Below are positions 51,709-60,213 of a DNA stretch of 64,000 bases, one piece after another. How positions within the stretch are numbered: position 1 is the stretch's first letter; every line of letters starts with the position of its first letter. The stretch covers positions 62,001 to 126,000 of the forward strand of contig NZ_CP081959.1 of the NCBI RefSeq assembly GCF_019823105.1. The letters run 5' to 3'. A model generated the notes under the pieces. That model was given only the letters and a program-made list of their open reading frames with translations. It was not told where the DNA came from and did not search any database. Source of the stretch: Halobaculum magnesiiphilum. Lineage in GTDB: Archaea > Halobacteriota > Halobacteria > Halobacteriales > Haloferacaceae. The position numbers and the translations under genes are program-made.

Positions 51709-52005
51709 CTACCTCATTGATGAACCAATGGCGGCCGTCACGATCCGAACAGCGTCGACGTTACGCATCTCAAGGCCATTTGTGGCGGTCCGGAACGGTT
51801 CGTCGTCGATGAGGATGCGCTGGACGACTGTACGGACCGACTCAATTTCGTAAGTATCGATGATAGCAGCCATCGCCGTATCGGACTGTGCGTCTTCGTG
51901 ATCGGCTCGCGGGTTTTGCGCCCGTTCGACCACATCGTCGACCGATGCGTGCTCGGGATTCCCGGTTTCCTCACGAACGTCATAGAGGGGCTCAGCATCC
52001 GGCAT
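51709..52005 (-). CDS. Acidic protein of unknown function
   Basis: 98 residues, acidic and helical at the N-terminus, with SVRTVVQRILIDDEPFRTA and EMRNVDAVRIVTAAIG as structured parts. No family recognised. It starts 7 bases after the stop of the zinc protein gene at 52012, forming one operon with it. A Doc-antitoxin role is possible but only positional. Confidence 0.5.
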   Translation of the reverse strand: MPDAEPLYDVREETGNPEHASVDDVVERAQNPRADHEDAQSDTAMAAIIDTYEIESVRTVVQRILIDDEPFRTATNGLEMRNVDAVRIVTAAIGSSMR

Positions 52006-52011
52006 TGCGAG

Positions 52012-52371
52012 TCACTCTGTACTATCGCTATCCGTATCAGCCGTGCTTGCCTCAGTTCGCCGTTGCCGCCGGGTCTCTGCGAGGAGTTCCTCGAGCGTCG
52101 CTACCTGATCGATCCCCGCGAGTTCATCGGTGATCTCGTCGATGAGTGCGGCTCGCTCAACGGTTGCCTCGTCGCCCGCGATTGTGTCGATGGATTCAAC
52201 GAGGATCTGTCGCGTCTCGTGCCACCCACAGTCCCAACAATCTCGGGTAACCTCGATGCGCTCGTCCTCCTCCGCTGCAAGGACTGCGTCGGACAGCGAC
52301 ATCGAAAGCGGCCGTTCCGGTCCGACCTCGAGGGTGACAGGGCACCCGCACGCGGGGCAGTCCATGGTCAT
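52012..52371 (-). CDS. Small zinc-binding protein
   Basis: 119 residues. CPACGCPVTLEV and CWDCGWHETRQ give two CxxC pairs of a zinc ribbon, followed by an acidic helical tail rich in Glu and Asp. Start at 52371 (MTMDCPACG) or two codons later. Function unknown; first gene of a two- or three-gene run towards Doc. Confidence 0.6.
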   Translation of the reverse strand: MTMDCPACGCPVTLEVGPERPLSMSLSDAVLAAEEDERIEVTRDCWDCGWHETRQILVESIDTIAGDEATVERAALIDEITDELAGIDQVATLEELLAETRRQRRTEASTADTDSDSTE

Positions 52372-52422
52372 CCTGAGGAGCGGCCATCTGTTGAAGTTAG
52401 CGGAGCGACAGGAAAACCACAC

Positions 52423-52757
52423 AATACAGCATTACTGAGAACGCGGGATGGGGCAGCTACGAGCAACTGCTGATCTACGCCGTGGCACCGTTCCACTCGT
52501 GTTCACGACCGCTCGGCGCGTCAGTCGGAGGCGTTGTACGTCTTGAAGTCACCGATCAAGAACGTTGCCGGCCTACAAGGACTACACCGCGAACAGAGCT
52601 GTGGTGGCGTTCGAGATGGCACATTTCCACGCGAAACTCAGTGAGTACTGCGAGCGCGGCGACGACGAATCCATAACTGTCGCAGACGAAGTTATCGCAC
52701 TTGTCGAGACCCGACCCTACCGGCATCTATTTCTCTTATATGTGTGATGGCGAACAT
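52423..52757 (+). pseudogene. Possible decayed coding remnant
   Basis: Protein-like segments appear in changing frames on the plus strand: GWGSYEQLLIYAVAPF near 52446, and YKDYTANRAVVAFEMAHFHA near 52570 running to a stop at 52747. No single start and frame joins them and no family is recognised. It may be an old broken gene or chance; a short frame from the ATG at 52616 (43 residues) cannot be excluded. Confidence 0.3.
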
Positions 52758-52946
52758 ATGCTGAATGCCACTGCTGCGAGCACCACTGCTCAGGTGGGGA
52801 TCTTTCTTTCTCAGGCCGCTCTTCTCCTTCTCGTCATTGGAGGCATCTCTTCCGCAGACCGTTTAGCTCCTGTGTCAATTGCGATTTTGCTAGCAGGCGG
52901 GTCGTTTCTCCTTGGAATTCAGGTTGGCCGAGGCGATCTCAACTGA
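52758..52946 (+). CDS. Small membrane protein with two spans
   Basis: 62 residues from the ATG at 52758. Two hydrophobic stretches (FLSQAALLLLVIGGI and APVSIAILLAGGSFLLGIQVG) make a membrane hairpin; the ends are polar. No family recognised. It could be a stray membrane peptide, but the clear two-span pattern supports a gene. Confidence 0.45.
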   Translation: MLNATAASTTAQVGIFLSQAALLLLVIGGISSADRLAPVSIAILLAGGSFLLGIQVGRGDLN

Positions 52947-53403
52947 GATACTCCCTTCTCTTGGATGTAGGTCTGCCGACTGTAGAGGTAGACCAAACCA
53001 GTAGTTAGACCAAGAGAACCGAGTCCAGCGACTACCTCTGACCACTCCAGAAGGCAAGAACGAACGAAATTGATGATGTCAACCATGGATTAAGACCTCG
53101 TACCGATGGGATGAAAGTTTGCAGTCGGGGCGAGTCACTCCTATGGGGGGTGGTCGGACAAGTTCGGATCTGAGTCCTATGTACGGAAACATCTCGAACA
53201 AATCGATAGAGGCGGGTGTGTCTTTCACTCGAAAATCGAACGGAAGAGGTTTCACTTCAACAGACACTTCTTAGCCTCACAGTCAGCTCAGATCTCCGGT
53301 AGAATGCGCTGCAACCTCTACTGGTGCTCGATTGTCGTTAAATCAGCCTGACTCTGCGAGACTCCCAGTACTAGAATTGTGCTAAATTTTGTGAGTGGCT
53401 TCC

Positions 53404-53428
53404 ACACACCCCATTTTGCGAGTGTTTA
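53404..53428. repeat. 25-base direct repeat, copy 1
   Basis: CACACCCCATTTTGCGAGTG followed by TTTAG. The second copy at 53506-53530 differs at one base (ACTTTG for ATTTTG). Confidence 0.7.
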
Positions 53429-53505
53429 GTGCCTTCATAGGACCTAAACCTTCGAAATACTGGAGATTAGAATTTCAGAACCAACTGTTCTGATCAATCA
53501 CTACC

Positions 53506-53530
53506 ACACCCCACTTTGCGAGTGTTTAGG
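53506..53530. repeat. 25-base direct repeat, copy 2
   Basis: CACACCCCACTTTGCGAGTG followed by TTTAG, 102 bases from copy 1. Exact enough to suggest a protein-binding site. Confidence 0.7.
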
Positions 53531-53638
53531 ACAGATAGACGCATTGAGACGGTAGAATATTGGAAGATTTCAAATCTGAGGTACGTTGTGGCCAGAAATA
53601 ATCAAACGAACAGCTCGGGGACGAACCCATATCGTCGA

Positions 53639-54598
53639 CTACAGGTTCGGATCCTCGTGGGGAGATGAGACAGTGAAGAGGTCGATATCTCTCGAGAATT
53701 GCTTGACCACGTCCTGGATTACTGCCTCCAGATCAACATCAGCGGTCACAACGTCGTACGTATCCTGAGCGAACGTCCGGTACTCGTGAACGACTTCTTC
53801 GGCTTTGGATGGAACCTCTTTCAAGCTCAGATCTGCGAAATCACGGAGTATAGAGAGTGTCTGCGTAGCCATCGAGGTTAGATACGTTACGAACTCATCA
53901 GGGGTTCGGAGTGCCGCTGGCAGAATCCCTCGAATCACGTAATGGATCTCACTAAGCATCAGCCGATGAAGACCTTTCAGTGCCACATCTACCGATCCCG
54001 AGAACCGACTGTGACGAAGTGAATACAGGAACTTATTGTTTAGAAATCGCGTTCCTTTCCACGCAATTCGATAGTTGAGTGGCGTGGTGAACAAAATCGC
54101 CTCCGCAACGACCAAACCAAGGGCGCGGTAGAAGTCGTGGAACCGCTCTGCAGCGATATCCTGGATTGACCCGATGGAGGTGTGCGCCTGATCCAGTTTG
54201 TCCGCACTTGTGAGGAGATTATGGCCGGCAATGATCAGTGCTACACCGGAATTTAGCTGCCCGCCAGTCATTGCGATACGGGCCAACTTGCTGTGGCCCA
54301 ACCCTGTCTGAAGGCTATCTTCTACGACTTCGAGCGTCTTCCGCGTCCGTTGGAGATCTCGGTCGACATCACTGAAGAACGCCCTGACATCGGCAGTCTC
54401 GTCAACGACCGGCAGTTCGGCTTCGTTGAGTTGATCATGGATCGACGCCAGTTCATCGGCAAGCTTGACTGATTGAACCCGTCGCTCGCCGCGAGCATGT
54501 GCTCGCAGTCCAGACTGGATTTTGGACTGAACATCAGTCAGTCGCTCCGGGTTTGGCTCTGCCACTAACGACCAGTTACTCCGGAATAATTTAAACAT
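53639..54598 (-). CDS. Unknown protein of a divergent pair
   Basis: 319 residues from the ATG at 54598 (MFKLFRSNWSLVAEPN). Mostly helical; the N-terminal 110 residues look like a coiled coil (VRAFFSDVDRDLQRTRKTLEVVE). A moderately hydrophobic central segment (LGLVVAEAILFTTPLNYRIAW) may associate with the membrane. No family recognised. Its start is only 21 bases from that of the divergent gene at 54620, so the promoters must overlap each other's coding regions. Confidence 0.6.
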   Translation of the reverse strand: MFKLFRSNWSLVAEPNPERLTDVQSKIQSGLRAHARGERRVQSVKLADELASIHDQLNEAELPVVDETADVRAFFSDVDRDLQRTRKTLEVVEDSLQTGLGHSKLARIAMTGGQLNSGVALIIAGHNLLTSADKLDQAHTSIGSIQDIAAERFHDFYRALGLVVAEAILFTTPLNYRIAWKGTRFLNNKFLYSLRHSRFSGSVDVALKGLHRLMLSEIHYVIRGILPAALRTPDEFVTYLTSMATQTLSILRDFADLSLKEVPSKAEEVVHEYRTFAQDTYDVVTADVDLEAVIQDVVKQFSRDIDLFTVSSPHEDPNL

Positions 54599-54619
54599 TG
54601 TAGATAGAATGAAACTGTA

Positions 54620-55579
54620 GTGGGAGATTCGGAGCGCTCTACTGATGGGTACGATCTTGAGGACCTTCGTGAACAAATCGGCCGGCGAGAGATATTGCTC
54701 GGTGCTGTCGTCTTGGGCGGCGGATCAATGCTCCTCAACCCATCGGGTTCCAGCCAATCAGAAGACTCGAACCACCTAGCACAGGCCGAAACTAGGCTTT
54801 CAGAGGTAGCTGAACGGATCAACGATGCAGATGTGGTCAATCCACTGCAAACCTCCACCCTCCACGACGAAATTACTCGGGCGGTAGAATCGGTGACTGA
54901 TATTCTCAACCGGTATGGCTCAGGTGGGCCACAAACTGAGCAGCGGGTCTCCGCTCTTCGTACTGCGATAGAATATTACAACACGCTTGCAGCGGCGTTT
55001 AAAACCGGGGCGGCTCTCTCGGGACGGGTGGCTAAATCTGAACTCGCTGTTCTCTATCACAACCAGTCTTTAGAGTACGAACCCGCTGCTGCATTCGACC
55101 TTGAGTCGTTCGAGGAGTCCATTATACGACTTACTCAGGCAGAAATAGATCCTGACGCGGTCACCTCAAAGACTGGTCAACTAGTGCCAAATCAGCAGGA
55201 AGTGATTGAATCACTCCATGGCCAGCGCGATCTATTCGATCAGCATCTTACTGCTCAGCAAGCCTATTTTGATACGGCGAAGACAATCGAAGCGGGGATC
55301 CATGCCCACGAACAGTCTCAGTACGACGCAGCTCGGTCGCAACTTATTGACGCCCGTGACTCGCTATCGGGGGGGATACCGCAAATGGAAGCCTCCTACC
55401 AGGTATCCAATACCGGTCTTTCAATCAGTCAGTTTGCGACAGTCTTGGAACTTCGCCGTGATGGCGTCTCGAAATTGCTCAGTGTCTGTGAGGAGTCAAT
55501 CTCTGAAAAAGAAAAGCGAGCAGGAGCCAACTCGGGTCTCGATTACTTGTATCAGGCACGTGCTGTCGTGACTAGCTGA
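54620..55579 (+). CDS. Unknown protein of a divergent pair, probable exported anchor
   Basis: 319 residues from a GTG at 54620. An RR followed by EILLGAVVLGGGSMLL near residues 22-38 looks like a Tat-like signal or single anchor. The rest is helical and coiled (AQAETRLSEVAERINDAD, YFDTAKTIEAGIHAHEQSQYD). No family recognised. The pair with the 319-residue gene opposite, flanked by shared repeats, suggests a unit. Confidence 0.58.
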   Translation: MGDSERSTDGYDLEDLREQIGRREILLGAVVLGGGSMLLNPSGSSQSEDSNHLAQAETRLSEVAERINDADVVNPLQTSTLHDEITRAVESVTDILNRYGSGGPQTEQRVSALRTAIEYYNTLAAAFKTGAALSGRVAKSELAVLYHNQSLEYEPAAAFDLESFEESIIRLTQAEIDPDAVTSKTGQLVPNQQEVIESLHGQRDLFDQHLTAQQAYFDTAKTIEAGIHAHEQSQYDAARSQLIDARDSLSGGIPQMEASYQVSNTGLSISQFATVLELRRDGVSKLLSVCEESISEKEKRAGANSGLDYLYQARAVVTS

Positions 55580-57130
55580 CCCGTGTTTGATGCCTCCCTC
55601 GTGATATTCAATAGAGGCCTATCTGGGAGGCTCTGAATGTTGCGTGGGGCCGCTCTTCAGAACATTTCGGTAGCGGTGTGTGGGTTACAGATTTTCACTC
55701 TGATCTCCCCCCTCTACTCAGCACGGGGGTTCGACTTTCACTCCCACGAGGGGGGTGTCACTCCTGCCACTCCCACGGGGGGTGCGTAGCCACTTTCACT
55801 CCCACTATGGGATCAGACAAGCAGCCACGTCTGTCACCGAACCACTCCCTGTTCGGAAACTTCGGATAAGTGACCCACAGGGGGGCCCTTCGGACAAATC
55901 TCATAGAATACCTCGACCTACGGACACGATCCCAATGTGCGGCCTGTCGTAGAAATGGAATCAGAGTTCAGATCAGTCAAAGTACGAGGGAGGGGGTGTT
56001 CGGACAAGTTTGACAAGTCCGGGGGAGACATCGTAACGCACGAGAAAGTTGAGAATCACTACAGCAATATTCGAGTACCTCCGTGCCGATGTGAGGGGAC
56101 CCCCCTGCAGAGTGTAAATGGGGTGTACAAGCGTCCAGAGAGCCAATATCTCAGTCTAAAAATTTTGAGCGTCGGGAGTACTCGCCGCCATGATTGGTGA
56201 CAATTGCGCAAACGTCCGTCGCTCCGATAATTCTTTTCGAGGAGAGATCGTTCGAGAGAGTTCGTTGACGCCGTTACGAACGCGACGGTGGTGTGGGCGT
56301 ATTCAACCGCATCGGTGGTTCAAATTGATCCTCGATGTGCTCTCTACCGAGGTCCAATATGAGATTGAACAAATCGTTGTAGGTTCAGCTCAGGCCCTCC
56401 TTGGGACATCTCGAACAATTCGATAGAGGCGGGTGGCACGGTGGAATTCGCCAACTAGATGCCGTGAAGTGGCCGGAAACATTCCGATAGAGGTGTGTGG
56501 GCTACAATCGGAACATCTCGATAGAGGTCCTAGTTGCACTCCGATGGGGCCCCCTCACTCCGAAGGTATCCCCCACACTCCGAAGGGGTGTTTGTTACTA
56601 AAGATACTCCGAAGGTACCCCCCACACTCCGAAGGGGGGCCCACACTCCGACGGGAGGTGAGGCGATAATCAAGCTGTACGTCTGGGGAATTCACCGCTA
56701 ATGGACAGCATGGAGTACCCGGACAGACAAGCTCCACAATTCAGACGGGAGAAATCCTTAGGTCGAGTGCGGGTAATTAATCCTCGGTTCAAACGTGAAG
56801 TATAGGGACTCACATTCGCGTTCTTCCCGGTTCTCCAGTGTGTACGTGGCCATCCAATCCTGTTCACGACCAGACCCCCGTGCAGAGTGAACACTCTGAG
56901 TGACCCCCCATCAGAGTGGACCGAGTGGGGAGAGTGACACACCCCCAATCAGAGTGGAGGCAGCCTTGGCTATTTCGTGACTGTGTGTTTCAGGCCGGCG
57001 GGTGCTGATCTGGAACTGCCTCTCCTTCGTCTAATTCGTCTCAGTGTATGCCAATTCAACGGTCGGCACTTCCCTTCGTTAGGTCCTCTCGCGAATTGAC
57101 CTCGCAAATACATTACAGATTTTATTACAT
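55580..57130. repeat. Repeat-rich, gene-free region with iteron-like motifs
   Basis: About 1.55 kb without a credible gene. Motif ACATYTCGATAGAGG occurs at 55658, 56404, 56475 and 56509 (variants), and also at 53186. CACTCCCAC plus G-tract occurs several times in 55733-55810. CACTCCGA is tandem at 56538-56655. GAGTG in the opposite sense clusters at 56885-56965. The density and mixed orientation are like replication-origin or partition sites, but no initiator gene is adjacent. Confidence 0.6.
56538..56655. repeat. Tandem CACTCCGAAGG-type repeats
   Basis: Six copies of ACTCCGANGG start at 56538, 56557, 56577, 56606, 56626 and 56645, spaced 19, 20, 29, 20 and 19 bases. Each is followed by a C- or G-tract. 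The near-regular spacing of about two helical turns fits protein-binding iterons. Confidence 0.7.
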
Positions 57131-57451
57131 ATGCCCATTAGCATCGATTAATTCGATGAGGAGCCTGCGGACATCCTCGACCTCCAAGAGGGGACGCAAC
57201 CGTATCGCATCCTCCAGTTCCTCGCCGAGAACAGCGAACAGGCGTTCACGCAGACGGAGGTTCACGATGCGACAATCATCAAGCGCGGGAGCGTTGGAGC
57301 TGCGTTGTCGCGCTTGGAGGACCGCGGCCTCGTCCGCCACCGCGGGCGGTACTGGGCTATCGCAGAAGATGACAGGCTCGCCTCGTTCGCGGTGCAGATG
57401 AACGCTAGGTCTGCCTCGACGACGGACGACTACTACGGAGATGAGGAATGA
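57131..57451 (+). pseudogene. HTH antitoxin-like gene with TAA at codon 7
   Basis: ATG at 57131 opens MPISID then TAA (57149-57151). The same frame continues cleanly for 99 codons: a winged-helix domain with PYRILQFLAENSEQAFTQTE and KRGSVGAALSRLEDRGLVRH, ending DDYYGDEE. Only the nonsense codon is wrong. The stop overlaps the toxin remnant ATG as ATGA, the coupling normal for toxin-antitoxin pairs. Confidence 0.75.
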
Positions 57452-57600
57452 GCGAGGGCTACGAGCAAGGCGCAGTCGTGGAAGGCCCTGATACCGCGAC
57501 TACCGACCGTACGTCTGCTTGGGTGATGACTCACAGTCGTTCCACGACGAGGAATCACTGAACGCGGCAAGGATGGCGACTCTGGTAGATCAAAACGCGG
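57448..57600 (+). pseudogene. PemK/MazF-like toxin remnant, frameshifted
   Basis: MSEGYEQGAVVEGPDT begins in frame at 57448; the frame then shifts and DYRPYVCLGDDSQSFHDEES continues from 57498. This start is like that of the haloarchaeal PemK/MazF-type toxins paired with such HTH antitoxins, but the body is missing and the frame broken. Family is inferred from these short segments. Confidence 0.6.
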
Positions 57601-57622
57601 TCAGTGAGACCAACTGCAGAAG

Positions 57623-57988
57623 TCAGACAACAGGCTCGACGACGATGTGTTGCTGAGTGAGTCGCGGCTGCTTCGCGTTGCCGTTCTTCTCATATTGGAT
57701 TACCCCATGTTCTGCAAGCACGCCGAGATCGCGGCTGACCTGTGCCTTGTCTCGTCCCACCTCGCGGGCGAGTGCTCGAACTGACTCGACCTCGGAGTCG
57801 CGGAGAGCCTCAATCAACTCACGACGCCTGGGTGTCAGCACTTCATCTGCAGCTTCCCAGCTGATGACCTGAACTCCGGTCATGCCACCACGTGCAAGGG
57901 ATCTGGCCATCTCAGCGCGCAGCTCAGTACCGTCGTTCTGTTCAGGATCACGGGGAGCTTTCGCGTCACTGGAATCTACGTTGGACAT
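57623..57988 (-). CDS. HTH regulator/antitoxin-like protein
   Basis: 121 residues. A winged helix lies at residues 50-115: LTPRRRELIEALRDSEVESVRALAREVGRDKAQVSRDLGVL, here cited in parts, with the recognition helix at VGRDKAQVSRDLG, then a wing EKNGNAKQPRLT. Acidic N-terminal tail. It is divergent from the small protein gene at 58175; proteins of this type often pair with that neighbour in haloarchaea, possibly as a toxin-antitoxin system. A palindrome precedes it. Confidence 0.78.
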   Translation of the reverse strand: MSNVDSSDAKAPRDPEQNDGTELRAEMARSLARGGMTGVQVISWEAADEVLTPRRRELIEALRDSEVESVRALAREVGRDKAQVSRDLGVLAEHGVIQYEKNGNAKQPRLTQQHIVVEPVV

Positions 57989-58005
57989 ATTCTATCTCCG
58001 TTACC

Positions 58006-58024
58006 GTTGTGTAGTAACCACAAC
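58006..58024. promoter_or_regulatory. Operator and TATA box of the HTH gene
   Basis: GTTGTG-TAGTAAC-CACAAC is a perfect inverted repeat. It directly abuts ATTTATATAG (58033-58024 on the minus strand), a TATA box about 36 bases before the start at 57988. Likely autoregulation. TTGTATATATTG at 58116-58127 is a second TATA-like element for the plus-strand gene. Confidence 0.55.
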
Positions 58025-58174
58025 TATATAAATCTTGCCAGCACCGTTCTCGAAGGGGATTGAGGGGTATCTTGACACCACAACAGTCAAAATCGGAATA
58101 ATTAAGGCAATCAAACACGTTGTATATATTGAGGGCAGTCTTTGGTCGGCAAATAGCAAACTCTAGACATAACT

Positions 58175-58525
58175 ATGCAATCTGAATTTGACTACCTGTA
58201 TCCAGCAGGCACGCATCGAGGAATCGAATTCCAGATCGGCGCGCGCGCCGATCCGAGCATCAACAACATCCACTCCTTCGCTGTCATTCTCTTCTTCGCG
58301 CAGGCAGATGGCACCCGAGTCGAGGTTGCGAAGGTCGACAATTCCGAACACGAGGAAGGGACGATTCACGTGGACAGGTACTACCGTGAAGTCGGAACCG
58401 ATGACAAGGACTTCGACGTTGACATCGGAGGGATGTGGGACGCCGATGAGTACCTAGAACAGAACTGGCGGAGGTTCGCAAAGACGTATCTCGAGAATCA
58501 CGGCGAAGGACCGAGAAGAGAGTAG
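58175..58525 (+). CDS. Small protein, probable partner of the HTH gene
   Basis: 116 residues: a compact alpha/beta domain with VILFFAQADGTRVEVAKVDN, then IHVDRYYREVGTDDKDF and a C-terminal helix YLEQNWRRFAKTYLENHGEG. It resembles small haloarchaeal proteins found beside HTH genes and TumE-like toxins, so a toxin role is possible but unproven. It ends 59 bases before the degenerate first CRISPR repeat, on the same strand, and its transcript could run into the array. Confidence 0.65.
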   Translation: MQSEFDYLYPAGTHRGIEFQIGARADPSINNIHSFAVILFFAQADGTRVEVAKVDNSEHEEGTIHVDRYYREVGTDDKDFDVDIGGMWDADEYLEQNWRRFAKTYLENHGEGPRRE

Positions 58526-58584
58526 AACCATCTACTTGACCTGAGGTTCGATCGGTCTATTCCTGGGTTCAGCGGCGGAGATGG

Positions 58585-58614
58585 CTGTCCTCAGTGTACC
58601 CAGTGGGTTGAAGT
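58585..58614 (+). repeat. Degenerate CRISPR repeat at the left end
   Basis: Thirty bases ending GTGGGTTGAAGT. Only the last 10 match the array repeat and the 5' half does not. It is followed by exactly 36 bases before the first intact repeat, the normal spacer length. The preserved part equals the crRNA 5' handle region. Confidence 0.7.
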
Positions 58615-58650
58615 ACGGATGAAACGCCGTGGTGCCGCCGTCTGCGGATG

Positions 58651-60187
58651 GTTTCAGACGAACCCTTGTGGGGTTGAAGTCGGCGCTTGAAGGCGTGTCT
58701 GACGCCGACACGGACGGTTTCAGACGAACCCTTGTGGGGTTGAAGTCGGGCGGGGGTGAAACCAATTACACAAGCATCCAAGGTTTCAGACGAACCCTTG
58801 TGGGGTTGAAGTTCGCGGTGGGACTGTCCGCACCGGCCCGGAGACCAGGTTTCAGACGAACCCTTGTGGGGTTGAAGTCGACCGCATCCGGTGCACGTTC
58901 TGGTAATCGAAACGTTTCAGACGAACCCTTGTGGGGTTGAAGTCATCAGCGCCGTGTTCGTCCCCCCGGACTGGAGTAAGTTTCAGACGAACCCTTGTGG
59001 GGTTGAAGTTCGCATAGAAAAACCCATATGGAGTAGCCCCTTCGTTTCAGACGAACCCTTGTGGGGTTGAAGTCGGTAGGTCTCGGTTGTCCCGGATTCC
59101 ACGGTGTAGGTGTTTCAGACGAACCCTTGTGGGGTTGAAGTAACCGGTGTGACGACGGCGCGCGTCGCCCACAGTGGTTTCAGACGAACCCTTGTGGGGT
59201 TGAAGTCCACCCTGCGCGAGGCAGCGACGGCCCCCGAGGTCGTTTCAGACGAACCCTTGTGGGGTTGAAGTTTCCGCGCGACCTCACCCTCGTCAACGAG
59301 GTACTCGTTTCAGACGAACCCTTGTGGGGTTGAAGTCATGCTCTCGACGGCGGCCGCGTCGGTCAGCTCCGCGTTTCAGACGAACCCTTGTGGGGTTGAA
59401 GTACATCCGCGTTCCCGACCCTGAGAACATCCGGACGGTTTCAGACGAACCCTTGTGGGGTTGAAGTGTCGATGTCCAAAGTTTGCTTAGGAATAGACCA
59501 TCTAGTTTCAGACGAACCCTTGTGGGGTTGAAGTATGCGCGCCGGGCGACTGATTATGGACCTCCTAGTTTCAGACGAACCCTTGTGGGGTTGAAGTAGT
59601 TCAAATGGCAGATAGATTAGTGATGAAAGCCTTGTTTCAGACGAACCCTTGTGGGGTTGAAGTTCGCGAGCGTCGGCGGCCAAGCGCGAGGGGCGCGGGT
59701 TTCAGACGAACCCTTGTGGGGTTGAAGTACAGTCCGGGAGAACCCAGGCGGGACGCGCGTTCGTGTTTCAGACGAACCCTTGTGGGGTTGAAGTGTCGGT
59801 GATGTTGCTCACAAGGCCCCACTTCCCCGTTTCAGACGAACCCTTGTGGGGTTGAAGTAAGGCAACGGAACCGGCCGCAACCAGCGCCGGCTTGGTTTCA
59901 GACGAACCCTTGTGGGGTTGAAGTATCGGCCGATAGATCTCCACGCGCTAACAAGCCTGGTTTCAGACGAACCCTTGTGGGATTGAAGCACCTGCCCGCG
60001 GAAGTTCGACGGGATTGACTACAAGTTTCAGACGAACCCTTGTGGGGTTGAAGCCGGCAGTGGCCGCAGATCCCGCCGTCGCGGCCGTCCGTTTCAGACG
60101 AACCTATGTGGGGTTGAAGCGTACCGGCAGGCCGCTTGGTCGACGACCGCAACCCAGGTTTCAGACGAATTCTTGTAAAATGGGTGC
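58651..60187 (+). CRISPR. CRISPR array, 24 repeats, type I-B-like repeat
   Basis: Repeats of 30 bases begin GTTTCAGACGAACCC and end TGTGGGGTTGAAGT or -GC. Starts: 58651, 58717, 58783, 58849, 58914, 58980, 59044, 59112, 59177, 59242, 59307, 59373, 59438, 59505, 59568, 59634, 59699, 59765, 59829, 59895, 59960, 60025, 60091, 60158. Spacers are 33-38 bases, mostly 35-36. The first 20 repeats end in T; the next three end in C, one of them with GGGATTGAAGC as in Haloferax volcanii. The repeat at 60091 has CTATG for CCTTG, and the last (60158) is degenerate. Direction left to right by the 3' handle. No cas genes and no recognisable leader in the window. Confidence 0.97.
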
Positions 60188-60213
60188 CTCACAAGTTGCA
60201 GATATAACTGGTT

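Larger units (their letters stand above)
52947..53638. other. Gene-free region with repeats shared across the divergent pair
   Basis: 692 bases without a credible gene. Near 53186-53220 lies the motif ACATCTCGAACAA...TCGATAGAGGCGGGTG, repeated on the other side of the two following genes (56404-56436). TCGGACAAGTT at 53155-53165 recurs near 56000. A 25-base direct repeat occurs at 53404 and 53506. Confidence 0.55.

Noticed and set aside
58629-60152. Open frames across the CRISPR array
   Set aside because: They are translations of the repeats, with the same peptide recurring at every unit.
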